A stretch of DNA of 5,475 nucleotides from JAHBXL01 sp038247555 (GTDB lineage Bacteria; Planctomycetota; Phycisphaerae; Phycisphaerales; UBA1924), in assembly GCA_038247555.1 (NCBI GenBank), contig JBBRUT010000201.1:1-5475 (forward strand), written 5' to 3'. Position numbers and translations under genes: made by a program. Of this stretch, positions 1 through 5,165 are shown in pieces. How positions within the stretch are numbered: position 1 is the first letter of the stretch; each line of letters begins with the position of its first letter. The notes beneath the pieces are model-generated. The model saw only the letters and a list, made by a program, of their open reading frames with translations, searched no databases and was not told the origin of the DNA.

Positions 1-6
1 AGAGAA

Positions 7-903
7 ATGACTCGGATGTTGACTGCGCTCGCGGTTGCGGGCTTGGCGGCCGGAGCGGCAAACGCTCAGGTCGATGGTTCGATTCTCGGTGATGGCTACG
101 GCGCACCGTACGCGGTGCAGACCGTCGAGACCGGCTTCGGCGATAACGAAAGCGAGCTCAATGGTGCGTACGCGCGCATCAGCGGCGGACGCTTCTACCT
201 CGCCCTGACTGGCAACCTTCAGGACAACTTCAACAAGCTGGACCTCTTCCTGCAGACCGGCCCGGGTGGCAGCAATGTTTACTCCGGCGCAGGCAACGAC
301 AACACCGGGAACATGAACGGGATGACGTTCGCCGGTGGCTTCGCCCCCAACTTCCACGTGATCGGTCGCCGCGGCAACTTCAATGGCCCTCGCTTCGACT
401 TGGATTTCGCGAATCTGAACAACGCCACTTTCTCGAACTACACCAACGTCTTCGGCGGAACCGACTCTGGCTCCGGCTCAACTGGCACCGGCATCAATGC
501 CCAGCCCATCCAAGTCGGCTACAACGGGTCCAACGTTGCCGGTGTGCTCGGTGGCTCCGGCCCTGCCAACCAGGCCGCCGCCGCGGCGGTCAACACGGGC
601 CTTGAGTTCAGCTTCGCGCTCTCGGACCTGGGACTCATGGGTCTTGAGGGCGAAACCATCTGCGTTATGGCGTTCGTGAACAATGGCGATCACAACTACG
701 CCTCCAACCAGTTCCTTCCCGGGCTCAATGCGCCGCAGGGCAACCTCGGCGGCGATGGCGTCGGAGGGTTCAACGGCAGTCTCTCGCAGATCAACCTCAA
801 CAACTACCAGTCCCAAGGGTACTTTGTTGTTGCCGTGCCCGCACCGGGCGCGCTCGCGGTCCTCGGCCTGGGCGGCCTCGCCCTTGCCCGTCGCCGTCGC
901 TGA
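7..903 (+). CDS. Secreted PEP-CTERM-type protein
   Basis: 298 residues. An Ala-rich signal peptide covers residues 1-20, with likely cleavage at ANA|Q. The mature part is rich in Gly and Asn. It contains a stretch typical of a family of extracellular beta-sandwich-like PEP-CTERM proteins: FYLALTGNL (63-71), NKLDLFL (76-82), then GMTFAGGFAPN (105-115). The C-terminus (274-298) is a sorting tail: VPAPG at 277-281, a short hydrophobic Gly/Ala/Leu helix, and RRRR at the very end. By analogy with known PEP-CTERM proteins it would be exported, cut near the PAP motif by an exosortase-type enzyme, and released or placed on the cell surface. Its molecular role is unknown. Only six bases lie upstream, so the ribosome site cannot be judged. 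The frame is open to the window edge, so a start further upstream is possible. An alternative ATG at 16 would leave the signal peptide without a basic residue, so it is less likely. Confidence 0.9.
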   Translation: MTRMLTALAVAGLAAGAANAQVDGSILGDGYGAPYAVQTVETGFGDNESELNGAYARISGGRFYLALTGNLQDNFNKLDLFLQTGPGGSNVYSGAGNDNTGNMNGMTFAGGFAPNFHVIGRRGNFNGPRFDLDFANLNNATFSNYTNVFGGTDSGSGSTGTGINAQPIQVGYNGSNVAGVLGGSGPANQAAAAAVNTGLEFSFALSDLGLMGLEGETICVMAFVNNGDHNYASNQFLPGLNAPQGNLGGDGVGGFNGSLSQINLNNYQSQGYFVVAVPAPGALAVLGLGGLALARRRR

Positions 904-935
904 TCAGCTTCTTGCGTTTGCCACAACGACACGCA

Positions 936-970
936 ACGCGCCGGTCCCTCGGGGCCGGCGTGTTCATTTT
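936..970 (+). terminator. Intrinsic terminator after the PEP-CTERM gene
   Basis: Bases 936-948 pair with 951-963 over up to 13 positions, including two G-T wobbles. In practice the innermost pair would open to leave a CTCG tetraloop. The stem is followed at once by a T-rich run ending in TTTTT at 966-970. It starts 32 bases after the stop of the plus-strand gene and sits between two convergent genes. It is best oriented for the plus strand. On the minus strand the stem could still hinder read-through, but no T-run follows it there. Confidence 0.85.
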
Positions 971-991
971 TGCGTGGGCAGAGGTCGCTCT

Positions 992-1594
992 TCAACCACC
1001 TCGGGAGCGACGCCACTCTTTCTCAATGACATCCAGCGCGGCCTGCGTTTCCTCGCTCAACTCCGGACGCGAACGCAGTCGGCCGATCGCCTCCTTGCTC
1101 TCGCCGCTCCGGTGCAGGATGAGCGATGCGACCGCATCGTGATCCGGATGCCGCAGCCAGTATGCATCATTCTGCCAGCGGTCCGAGCCCGCCAGCACCA
1201 GCGAACGAGCCAGCGGTATGTCATTCCCGTTGAACGCGACGGCGGCGGCCTTCCCCGCCAGGGTGCCCGTCTGAATCCAGAAGAGTTCGTTGGTCTGGGG
1301 CTCGATCTCGGGCAGTACGATCTCGATCACGTCGAGCACCGCGCCGGCAAACGCGATCGATGCGGCATCGCCCGGCAAATCGAGCTTGGTGTGCGCCATC
1401 GCCACCGCCTCGACCATCGTCACTTTCTTTGCGCCCCATTGCTTGCGGAGTTCATTTGCGGCGCCGGCTCGCCCGCCCGTGGCGGAACCGGCCGCGGCGT
1501 AGACCGCCTCAAGTCTGGATTTTTCCGACTTACACCCACCGAGAACGGCGAGCGCGATGAGGCACAGGGCCAACAACCACCGGTAGGGGGACAT
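992..1594 (-). CDS. Small lipoprotein, probably helical
   Basis: 200 residues. The N-terminus is a lipoprotein signal: a basic residue at R5, a hydrophobic core at 7-18, and lipobox LGGC with the lipidated cysteine at 21. The +2 residue is Lys rather than Asp; by the enterobacterial rule this would favour the outer membrane, but that rule may not hold here. The rest (about 22-200) is Ala/Leu/Glu-rich and looks all-helical. The second half (about 105-195) has repeated helix pairs that could be a TPR-like solenoid, but no canonical TPR consensus is clear. The start at 1594 is chosen over an upstream ATG at 1729 because a GAGGAG ribosome site lies 8 bases before it and the signal peptide begins there. 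The gene converges with the PEP-CTERM gene and diverges from the lipoprotein gene at 1789. No function can be named. Confidence 0.85.
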   Translation of the reverse strand: MSPYRWLLALCLIALAVLGGCKSEKSRLEAVYAAAGSATGGRAGAANELRKQWGAKKVTMVEAVAMAHTKLDLPGDAASIAFAGAVLDVIEIVLPEIEPQTNELFWIQTGTLAGKAAAVAFNGNDIPLARSLVLAGSDRWQNDAYWLRHPDHDAVASLILHRSGESKEAIGRLRSRPELSEETQAALDVIEKEWRRSRGG

Positions 1595-1602
1595 GAGCTG
1601 GG

Positions 1603-1608
1603 CTCCTC
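1603..1608 (-). promoter_or_regulatory. Ribosome binding site for the minus-strand lipoprotein
   Basis: Read on the minus strand this is GAGGAG, 8 bases before the ATG at 1594. It fixes that start and rules out the 45-residue extension to 1729, which would also push the signal peptide away from the N-terminus. Confidence 0.85.
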
Positions 1609-1693
1609 GATCTTTCGGGATGACCTGAGACTTTGGCCGACCCAAGACGCTATCGGCCTCGGGTCCGCGGGGACTGGAGGCCTCCAAGGATTT

Positions 1694-1730
1694 GCACCGG
1701 GGTTGACACACCGCCCCGGTGCGCGTCAAC
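1694..1730. repeat. Nested inverted repeats in the divergent promoter region
   Basis: Three overlapping inverted repeats lie here. A perfect 9-bp pair, GCACCGGGG (1694-1702) and CCCCGGTGC (1714-1722), is separated by 11 bases. A second pair, GTTGAC (1702-1707) and GTCAAC (1725-1730), is separated by 17 bases. An inner pair, CACCG (1709-1713) and CGGTG (1717-1721), lies inside the second. The first and second structures cannot form together. The region is between two divergent genes and covers a TTGACA box, so an operator is plausible. Confidence 0.55.
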
Positions 1731-1731
1731 T
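1703..1731 (+). promoter_or_regulatory. Candidate promoter for the lipoprotein gene at 1789
   Basis: A perfect TTGACA (1703-1708) is followed after 17 bases by TCAACT (1726-1731), which matches only three of six positions of the -10 consensus. Transcription would start near 1738, giving a leader of about 50 bases. Because of the inverted repeat, the minus strand also carries TTGACG at 1729-1724, but I see no good -10 for it. The weak -10 keeps this tentative. Confidence 0.35.
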
Positions 1732-1772
1732 ACGCTTTGGCGATCAAGCCAACGACCGTTCCGGTCCCGATT

Positions 1773-1779
1773 GGAAAGG
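1773..1779 (+). promoter_or_regulatory. Ribosome binding site for the lipoprotein at 1789
   Basis: GGAAAGG ends 9 bases before the ATG at 1789. Together with the signal peptide that begins there, it supports this start over the in-frame ATG at 1633. Confidence 0.6.
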
Positions 1780-1788
1780 CAACCACGG

Positions 1789-2484
1789 ATGCGCAAGTTT
1801 CTACCATGGATGGTCCGACAAGTCGCACTGCTCTCCTTTGCCGCCTCGATGGTCCTGGCACCATCGGGCTGCGCAAACAAAAGCGGGGAGAGCCAATACA
1901 CCCGGTTCCCCAGCGGCGTGAAGAACCGGCCGCGGGTCGAGACCTCCGCCGCCGAGATGCACGTGACCGCCCGGGACATCGAGCCCTCCTGGGGTCCGGG
2001 TGTAAGCGAACTCAACTTCTTCGATGAGCTTGAGACGCGCGGCGAAGTCGTGAACGACGATGCCCTGCACGCGTGCCTGCTGCTCGGCACCGGTGTCAGC
2101 CTGCCCGATTACGATGACCGTGTGGGGGTTGCGCAGAGGCTCGGCTGGCTCCGGCGCAAGCCCGCTCGGCCGCCCCGAGAGGCGGCGACCATCGGCGAGG
2201 TTTCTCGCATCATGGTGAGAATGATGGGCGACAAGCGACGCGTGACTCCCGCCCGCGCCACCGAGCGGCTCCAGCAGATGGGGCTGCTTCCGGGGGATGT
2301 CAAGCACTATCAGGGCCTGAACGGCGCACAGATGGTGTCATTGCTCGGCCAGGTAGAAGAGGCAATGGGCCCAGCCGATTTCGCGGCGGTCAGGGCCTCG
2401 GCGCGTGACAACTGGTACTCCCAGGCCGTGGTGGACGATGGAGATGGGGATGAGTCCAATCCGGTTGATACCGCCGCCGCCTAG
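1789..2484 (+). CDS. Putative lipoprotein with conserved-looking C-terminal helices
   Basis: 231 residues. The N-terminus has basic residues (R2, K3, R10), a hydrophobic core at 12-24, and a candidate lipidation cysteine at 28 in APSGC. Proline at the -3 position is unusual for a lipobox, so this could instead be an uncleaved anchor or an ordinary signal peptide. The middle part (60-120) has a short segment of aromatic and acidic residues (WGPGVSELNFFDELETRG, 68-85). The region 132-210 is mostly helical (TIGEVSRIMVRMM, then RATERLQQMGLLPGDVKHY). I do not recognise the family. The tail is Asp/Ala-rich and ends at a TAG. The frame stays open for 47 codons beyond that stop, so the present end may be a truncation. 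The next gene, for a FecR-like protein, follows on the same strand. Confidence 0.8.
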   Translation: MRKFLPWMVRQVALLSFAASMVLAPSGCANKSGESQYTRFPSGVKNRPRVETSAAEMHVTARDIEPSWGPGVSELNFFDELETRGEVVNDDALHACLLLGTGVSLPDYDDRVGVAQRLGWLRRKPARPPREAATIGEVSRIMVRMMGDKRRVTPARATERLQQMGLLPGDVKHYQGLNGAQMVSLLGQVEEAMGPADFAAVRASARDNWYSQAVVDDGDGDESNPVDTAAA

Positions 2485-2628
2485 CCTTCTGCGGCACCAA
2501 GCCCTGCCGAGTCATCCGTTCAGGGGATGAGTTCCACGAACACTGGTACCACTGGCGATGCGCCCGCGGAACCCGCCCCGAGCAACAACTGGCGCAAAGG
2601 CTCCCCTCTCCGCAAGCCCGGCAACTGA
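2485..2628 (+). other. In-frame open tail after the stop, or a 33-codon small ORF
   Basis: Directly after the TAG at 2482-2484 the same frame is open for 47 sense codons and ends in TGA at 2626-2628. The tail begins PSAAPSPAESS, which continues the Ala-rich end of the gene before it, and finishes with the basic stretch NNWRKGSPLRKPGN. About three quarters of the codons from 2530 on end in G or C, as in a real gene. An ATG at 2527 could start a separate 33-residue peptide, but its AGGGG lies directly against the ATG, too close for a good ribosome site. The likelier readings are a nonsense mutation in a once longer gene (1789-2628), a sequencing error, or stop read-through. If the gene really ended at 2628, the gap to the next gene would be only 40 bases. 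Confidence 0.4.
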
Positions 2629-2657
2629 ACTTGAGTCGACTTTCATTCGCTCACGCA

Positions 2658-2664
2658 AGAGAGG
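2658..2664 (+). promoter_or_regulatory. Ribosome binding site for the FecR-like protein
   Basis: AGAGAGG ends 4 bases before the ATG at 2669. The spacing is short but usable. The signal peptide starts at this ATG, so the in-frame ATG at 2558 is rejected. Confidence 0.6.
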
Positions 2665-2668
2665 CACG

Positions 2669-3937
2669 ATGTCATCACACGGACGTTTGAACAGAGTCTC
2701 GATACTGCTCGGATGTGCAGGCCTGCTTATCGCCAGTTCCGCCTATGGGCAGCAGGGCCAGCCCGGCTCGACTCCCGGACAGCCCTCCAAGACCAAAGTG
2801 GTCCGCCGACCAATTGTTGATCTGAAGAAGCAGGCCGACGAGCCGCGGCCCGGACAGGTCCTCCAAGGCCAGCCCCAACCGACATCCCCCCAGCCAGCCG
2901 CGCCACAGCCTGCAACCCCGGCCGCGACTACGCCCGCCCAGCCAGCTCAGCCCGAGACTGCTCCCGCGGCCACACCTCCGGCAGAAGCTCCTGCCCCTCA
3001 ATCTGCACCCACGCAGCCTACTCCCACCCCGCCCGCAGCCCCTCAGCCCACCCCTCAGCCCCTTCCTCCGCAAGAGCAGCCACGCCCGGTGGATCTCCCC
3101 GAGACCACCGCGACGGCCCCGACGTCCACGCCCGCGGCCAGAGTCACCAAGCCGCTCAAGCCCGCCCCGATTCCTGTCTCCGCCGGACCTGACGCCGAAT
3201 CCTCCGGCGGTGCTCCGCCAGCATCTGGGGCCTCCACTCCCGCCTCGCCTCCCGCGGCCCCCCCGGCGCCCCTCGCCCCCCAGTCCCCCGGGCCCGCACC
3301 GGGTCCCAACTCGACGTCCGCCGTCGTTGTGGAGCAGCCCCCTCCGCCGCCAGTCGAGGCCATGGAGTCTTTGCCCGATACTGCGCCGCCCCCTCTTCAC
3401 CGCGCTGTTGTCGCCCCCGATGCATCACGGCCAGCTACCGAATCGCGTGATCCTGCACGTGTCGTCACCGAGTCCACTACGGCTGCAGCGCTCAGCCAGC
3501 CCGCCGGCGAACCGGTCCACGCGAAGGTGACCGGCATCGACGGCCCCGCGGATGTGATTCAGTGGCGTGTCGATGATGGTGAGTGGATGAACCTCGTGGT
3601 CAACGACACAGCGACCGGCGTGATTGAGGTCCGTACCGGCCTTGGCGCGGCGGTTTCGTTCATTCTCGCCGATCAGGTCAGCGTCAAGGTTTCGCGACTG
3701 AGCAGGGTTCGCCTCGAGCAGCGAACCCCTGAGAAGCCCGGCCTGCCCATTGAGCTTGTGGTGAACATCTCGCGTGGCGAAGTCGACATCAAACCCTTGC
3801 CTATGACCCCCGGCAGCCCGGCACCGGCAGTGGTGCGGATCGTCACGCCAGACAAGAACTTCACCACCCGCTTAGCCACTGGCGTTCGGCTCGATGCCTT
3901 CACCGGAACACGTCTGCGGACGGTCAGTGGCGAGTAA
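2669..3937 (+). CDS. Exported FecR-like domain protein with long Pro/Ala-rich linker
   Basis: 422 residues in three parts. Residues 1-27 are a signal peptide with basic residues R6 and R9, a hydrophobic core at 11-22, and likely cleavage at AYG|Q. Residues about 28-280 are low-complexity, rich in Pro, Ala, Gln, Thr and Ser, and probably form an extended wall- or periplasm-spanning linker. Residues about 283-415 look like a FecR domain: VTGIDGPADVIQWR, then DDGEWMNLVVND, IEVRTGLGAAVSFIL, a basic VSRLSRVRLEQ strand, ISRGEVDI, and VRIVTPDKNFTTRLATGVRLDA. This follows the usual order of FecR strands. Classical FecR proteins carry a cytoplasmic anti-sigma segment and a membrane helix. Neither is present here and no sigma-factor gene is adjacent, so a structural or ligand-binding role outside the cytoplasm is more likely than sigma control. 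The domain call rests on pattern recognition. Confidence 0.85.
   Translation: MSSHGRLNRVSILLGCAGLLIASSAYGQQGQPGSTPGQPSKTKVVRRPIVDLKKQADEPRPGQVLQGQPQPTSPQPAAPQPATPAATTPAQPAQPETAPAATPPAEAPAPQSAPTQPTPTPPAAPQPTPQPLPPQEQPRPVDLPETTATAPTSTPAARVTKPLKPAPIPVSAGPDAESSGGAPPASGASTPASPPAAPPAPLAPQSPGPAPGPNSTSAVVVEQPPPPPVEAMESLPDTAPPPLHRAVVAPDASRPATESRDPARVVTESTTAAALSQPAGEPVHAKVTGIDGPADVIQWRVDDGEWMNLVVNDTATGVIEVRTGLGAAVSFILADQVSVKVSRLSRVRLEQRTPEKPGLPIELVVNISRGEVDIKPLPMTPGSPAPAVVRIVTPDKNFTTRLATGVRLDAFTGTRLRTVSGE
3258..3289 (-). other. G-quadruplex motif on the template strand
   Basis: Read on the minus strand there are four G-runs of 5, 6, 4 and 7 bases separated by loops of 3, 3 and 4 bases. This fits the standard quadruplex pattern. 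It lies within the codons for the Pro-rich linker, so it may only be a by-product of CCC proline codons. Confidence 0.5.
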
Positions 3938-4003
3938 ACATGACCGGAGTTGTTCCAGAACGGTCGATGAGGTGGCCAAAAGCCTGAACTGAGGGCACAT
4001 TTA

Positions 4004-4041
4004 CCGCGGCAGGCATCCGTGGTGTCTGCCGTGGAGACGTT
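4004..4041 (+). terminator. Candidate terminator hairpin after the FecR-like gene
   Basis: Bases 4004-4015 pair with 4023-4034 over 12 positions, including two G-T wobbles, around a 7-base loop. The following sequence has only a weak T-run (GTTT), so termination may be partial. It begins 66 bases after the stop of the FecR-like gene and ends about 50 bases before the next start. Confidence 0.4.
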
Positions 4042-4089
4042 TCCGCCTGGGGTGAGGGTCCACCGGTGCCATGAAAGGGGCCGGAGCCC

Positions 4090-4731
4090 ATGCGAATTGC
4101 CCAAGTTCCGTTACGACCGGTCGCGATACCCGCTTGGCGGATAGACGCGGCCCAGTTGCTGGAAGAGCACCACCTCGTTGCCTGGTCGCCGTTCAGTACG
4201 CAGCGCGACAGGTTCGCAGTCGAGCTCGCCGACCATCTGGCAGGTCTTTCCGATACCCAGGTGTGTGTCATCAACGGCTCCGCCGTGACGGATATGGCCA
4301 GCCTGAGCGCCGTGCTCAGCGTCCAACTTGGCGTGGGCCCGATCTCGCCGCGCATGGGTGGAGCATCCGGCCTGCTCGAGTGTTTGCGCTGTCGACCGTC
4401 CTGCGATGAGGGACCGGCGATCAAGCGCAGGTTCTACATCTGGATCGACGCCGACAACCTCCTCCGGCACGACCACCGCCTCTTTGGGCGCATTGCCGAC
4501 GCCTTTGCGGGGATCGCGGCGGAATCCGAGTACACCAGCGAGGACCTGCTCCTCGTCCACCGCGCGGTGTATGTGGGCTCCAGCATGCTCGATGTCTACG
4601 CCGAGGACCCTCGCGGCCAGTTCAGGCAGTGGTGGTCTGAACATGGCGAGCGCCCCTTCTGGGACGTGGTGACGGGGGTCGAGCGGCCCGCATTCCTCCG
4701 CTACCGCATCGAAGACGCTGTCGCGGCGTGA
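4090..4731 (+). CDS. Uncharacterised cytosolic protein, tentative barstar-like layout
   Basis: 213 residues with no signal peptide or membrane helix. The family is not recognised with certainty. Visible segments are a strand QVCVINGSAVTDM (57-69), a helix to about 82, GGASGLLECLR (90-100), a strand RRFYIWIDADNLL (113-125), a helix LFGRIADAFAGIAAE (131-145), a strand DLLLVHRAVYVG (152-163), and an aromatic-rich end (FRQWWSEHGERPFW, 178-191). The order of strand, helix, Gly-rich turn before a short helix with Cys, then strand and helix, recalls barstar-type ribonuclease inhibitors. However, the aspartate that matches barstar D35 seems to be Ser here, and no ribonuclease gene is visible. Cysteines 98, 101 and 105 form C-x2-C-x3-C, a possible metal or redox site. 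AAAGGGG ends 9 bases before the ATG and supports the start. The aromatic content and codon pattern favour this frame over the long antisense frame. Confidence 0.75.
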   Translation: MRIAQVPLRPVAIPAWRIDAAQLLEEHHLVAWSPFSTQRDRFAVELADHLAGLSDTQVCVINGSAVTDMASLSAVLSVQLGVGPISPRMGGASGLLECLRCRPSCDEGPAIKRRFYIWIDADNLLRHDHRLFGRIADAFAGIAAESEYTSEDLLLVHRAVYVGSSMLDVYAEDPRGQFRQWWSEHGERPFWDVVTGVERPAFLRYRIEDAVAA

Positions 4732-4760
4732 TGGGGCAATGCCTCTGAACGACTCTCGCT

Positions 4761-4791
4761 TTGTTTCGACGGGCGGTCTGACCGATATGCT
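4761..4791 (+). promoter_or_regulatory. Weak promoter candidate before the small membrane protein
   Basis: TTGTTT (4761-4766), a 19-base spacer, and TATGCT (4786-4791) give partial matches to both boxes. A short inverted repeat, CGGT/ACCG, sits in the spacer. The gene starts at 4823, which leaves room for a short leader. The wide spacer makes this tentative. Confidence 0.25.
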
Positions 4792-4810
4792 CTTGCCCGA
4801 GATACAAACC

Positions 4811-4814
4811 GGAG
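4811..4814 (+). promoter_or_regulatory. Ribosome binding site that sets the start at 4823
   Basis: GGAG lies 8 bases before the ATG at 4823. The in-frame ATG at 4739 has only a GGGG two bases away, so the shorter protein is preferred. Confidence 0.7.
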
Positions 4815-4822
4815 ATCCAGCA

Positions 4823-5122
4823 ATGTCCGATTCCGCGCAACCTGCCGCATCGCCTTCCTTCGTCCGGGTCTTTCTCCCAGGACTGGTGATCGGGCTGCTG
4901 ATCGGCCTCGCTGTGGGCGCGGTCGTGCCGACGCTGCTGGAGGCCCGCTCCTCACTCGGACCGGGAGCAGGTGGTGCGCCGGTCGCACCCGCGAATCCCA
5001 CCGACCGCGATTCGCGGCCGGTGAACACCGAGCCGCCGCGAGATCCTGCCGTCGAGACGCCCCCGGTCGAGCCCGTCCCCCAGCCCGAAGGCTCGGACAA
5101 GCCCGCGCCAACGACCCCCTGA
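4823..5122 (+). CDS. Small single-pass membrane protein with Pro-rich tail
   Basis: 99 residues. Residues 1-15 are a short polar N-terminus with one basic residue (R15). Residues about 16-37 form one membrane helix with glycines at 20, 24, 28 and 32, a four-step GxxxG zipper that usually mediates helix packing or oligomer formation. Residues about 44-99 are rich in Pro, Asp and Glu and look disordered. With R15 before the helix, the tail would be expected outside the cytoplasm, but this is only the positive-inside rule applied to one residue. I do not recognise a family. The gene lies 91 bases after the 213-residue protein and 43 bases before the next gene. Confidence 0.75.
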   Translation: MSDSAQPAASPSFVRVFLPGLVIGLLIGLAVGAVVPTLLEARSSLGPGAGGAPVAPANPTDRDSRPVNTEPPRDPAVETPPVEPVPQPEGSDKPAPTTP

Positions 5123-5129
5123 GATCAGG

Positions 5130-5159
5130 TTGATCACGCCGCGCCGGAGCGGTTACCCT
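5130..5159 (+). promoter_or_regulatory. Candidate promoter giving a leaderless start at 5166
   Basis: TTGATC (5130-5135), an 18-base spacer and TACCCT (5154-5159) form a plausible sigma-70-like promoter. The -10 box ends 6 bases before the ATG at 5166, so transcription would begin at or next to the start codon. An inverted repeat, GATCA (5123-5127) and TGATC (5131-5135), overlaps the -35 box and could be a binding site. Confidence 0.35.
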
Positions 5160-5165
5160 GCTCTC

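Noticed and set aside
1675..1686. Perfect 12-bp palindrome TGGAGGCCTCCA
   Set aside because: About one such palindrome is expected by chance in a sequence of this length, and nothing links it to a known site.
1595..1729. N-terminal extension of the minus-strand lipoprotein
   Set aside because: It would bury the signal peptide 45 residues inside the protein and ignores the GAGGAG site before 1594.
683..1921. 412-codon plus-strand open frame
   Set aside because: It crosses the end of the PEP-CTERM gene, a strong terminator, and the whole minus-strand lipoprotein gene. Its product is Arg/Pro-rich with no domain, as expected from a GC-rich shadow frame.
2492..2509. Small hairpin CGGCA/TGCCG after the TAG
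   Set aside because: Five base pairs with an 8-base loop and no T-run is too weak for a terminator.
2558..2668. N-terminal extension of the FecR-like protein
   Set aside because: The signal peptide begins at 2669, and the extension overlaps the open tail of the previous gene.
2705..2716. LLGC as a lipobox in the FecR-like protein
   Set aside because: The hydrophobic core continues past this cysteine, and a normal cleavage site follows at residue 27.
2860..3110. Repeated CAGCC/CCTCAG-like blocks in the linker
   Set aside because: They are irregular Pro-Gln-Ala codon repeats with no constant unit or spacer, so neither a CRISPR nor a tandem array.
2675..3400. 241-codon minus-strand open frame opposite the Pro-rich linker
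   Set aside because: The Gly/Arg repeats are the reverse reading of Pro/Ala codons. The plus strand has a signal peptide and a recognisable C-terminal domain.
4739..4822. N-terminal extension of the small membrane protein
   Set aside because: Its only purine run is two bases from the ATG, whereas 4823 has GGAG at a good distance.
4111..5100. 329-codon minus-strand open frame
   Set aside because: It spans two plus-strand genes and the gap between them. The plus frames have ribosome sites and more natural hydrophobic and aromatic content.
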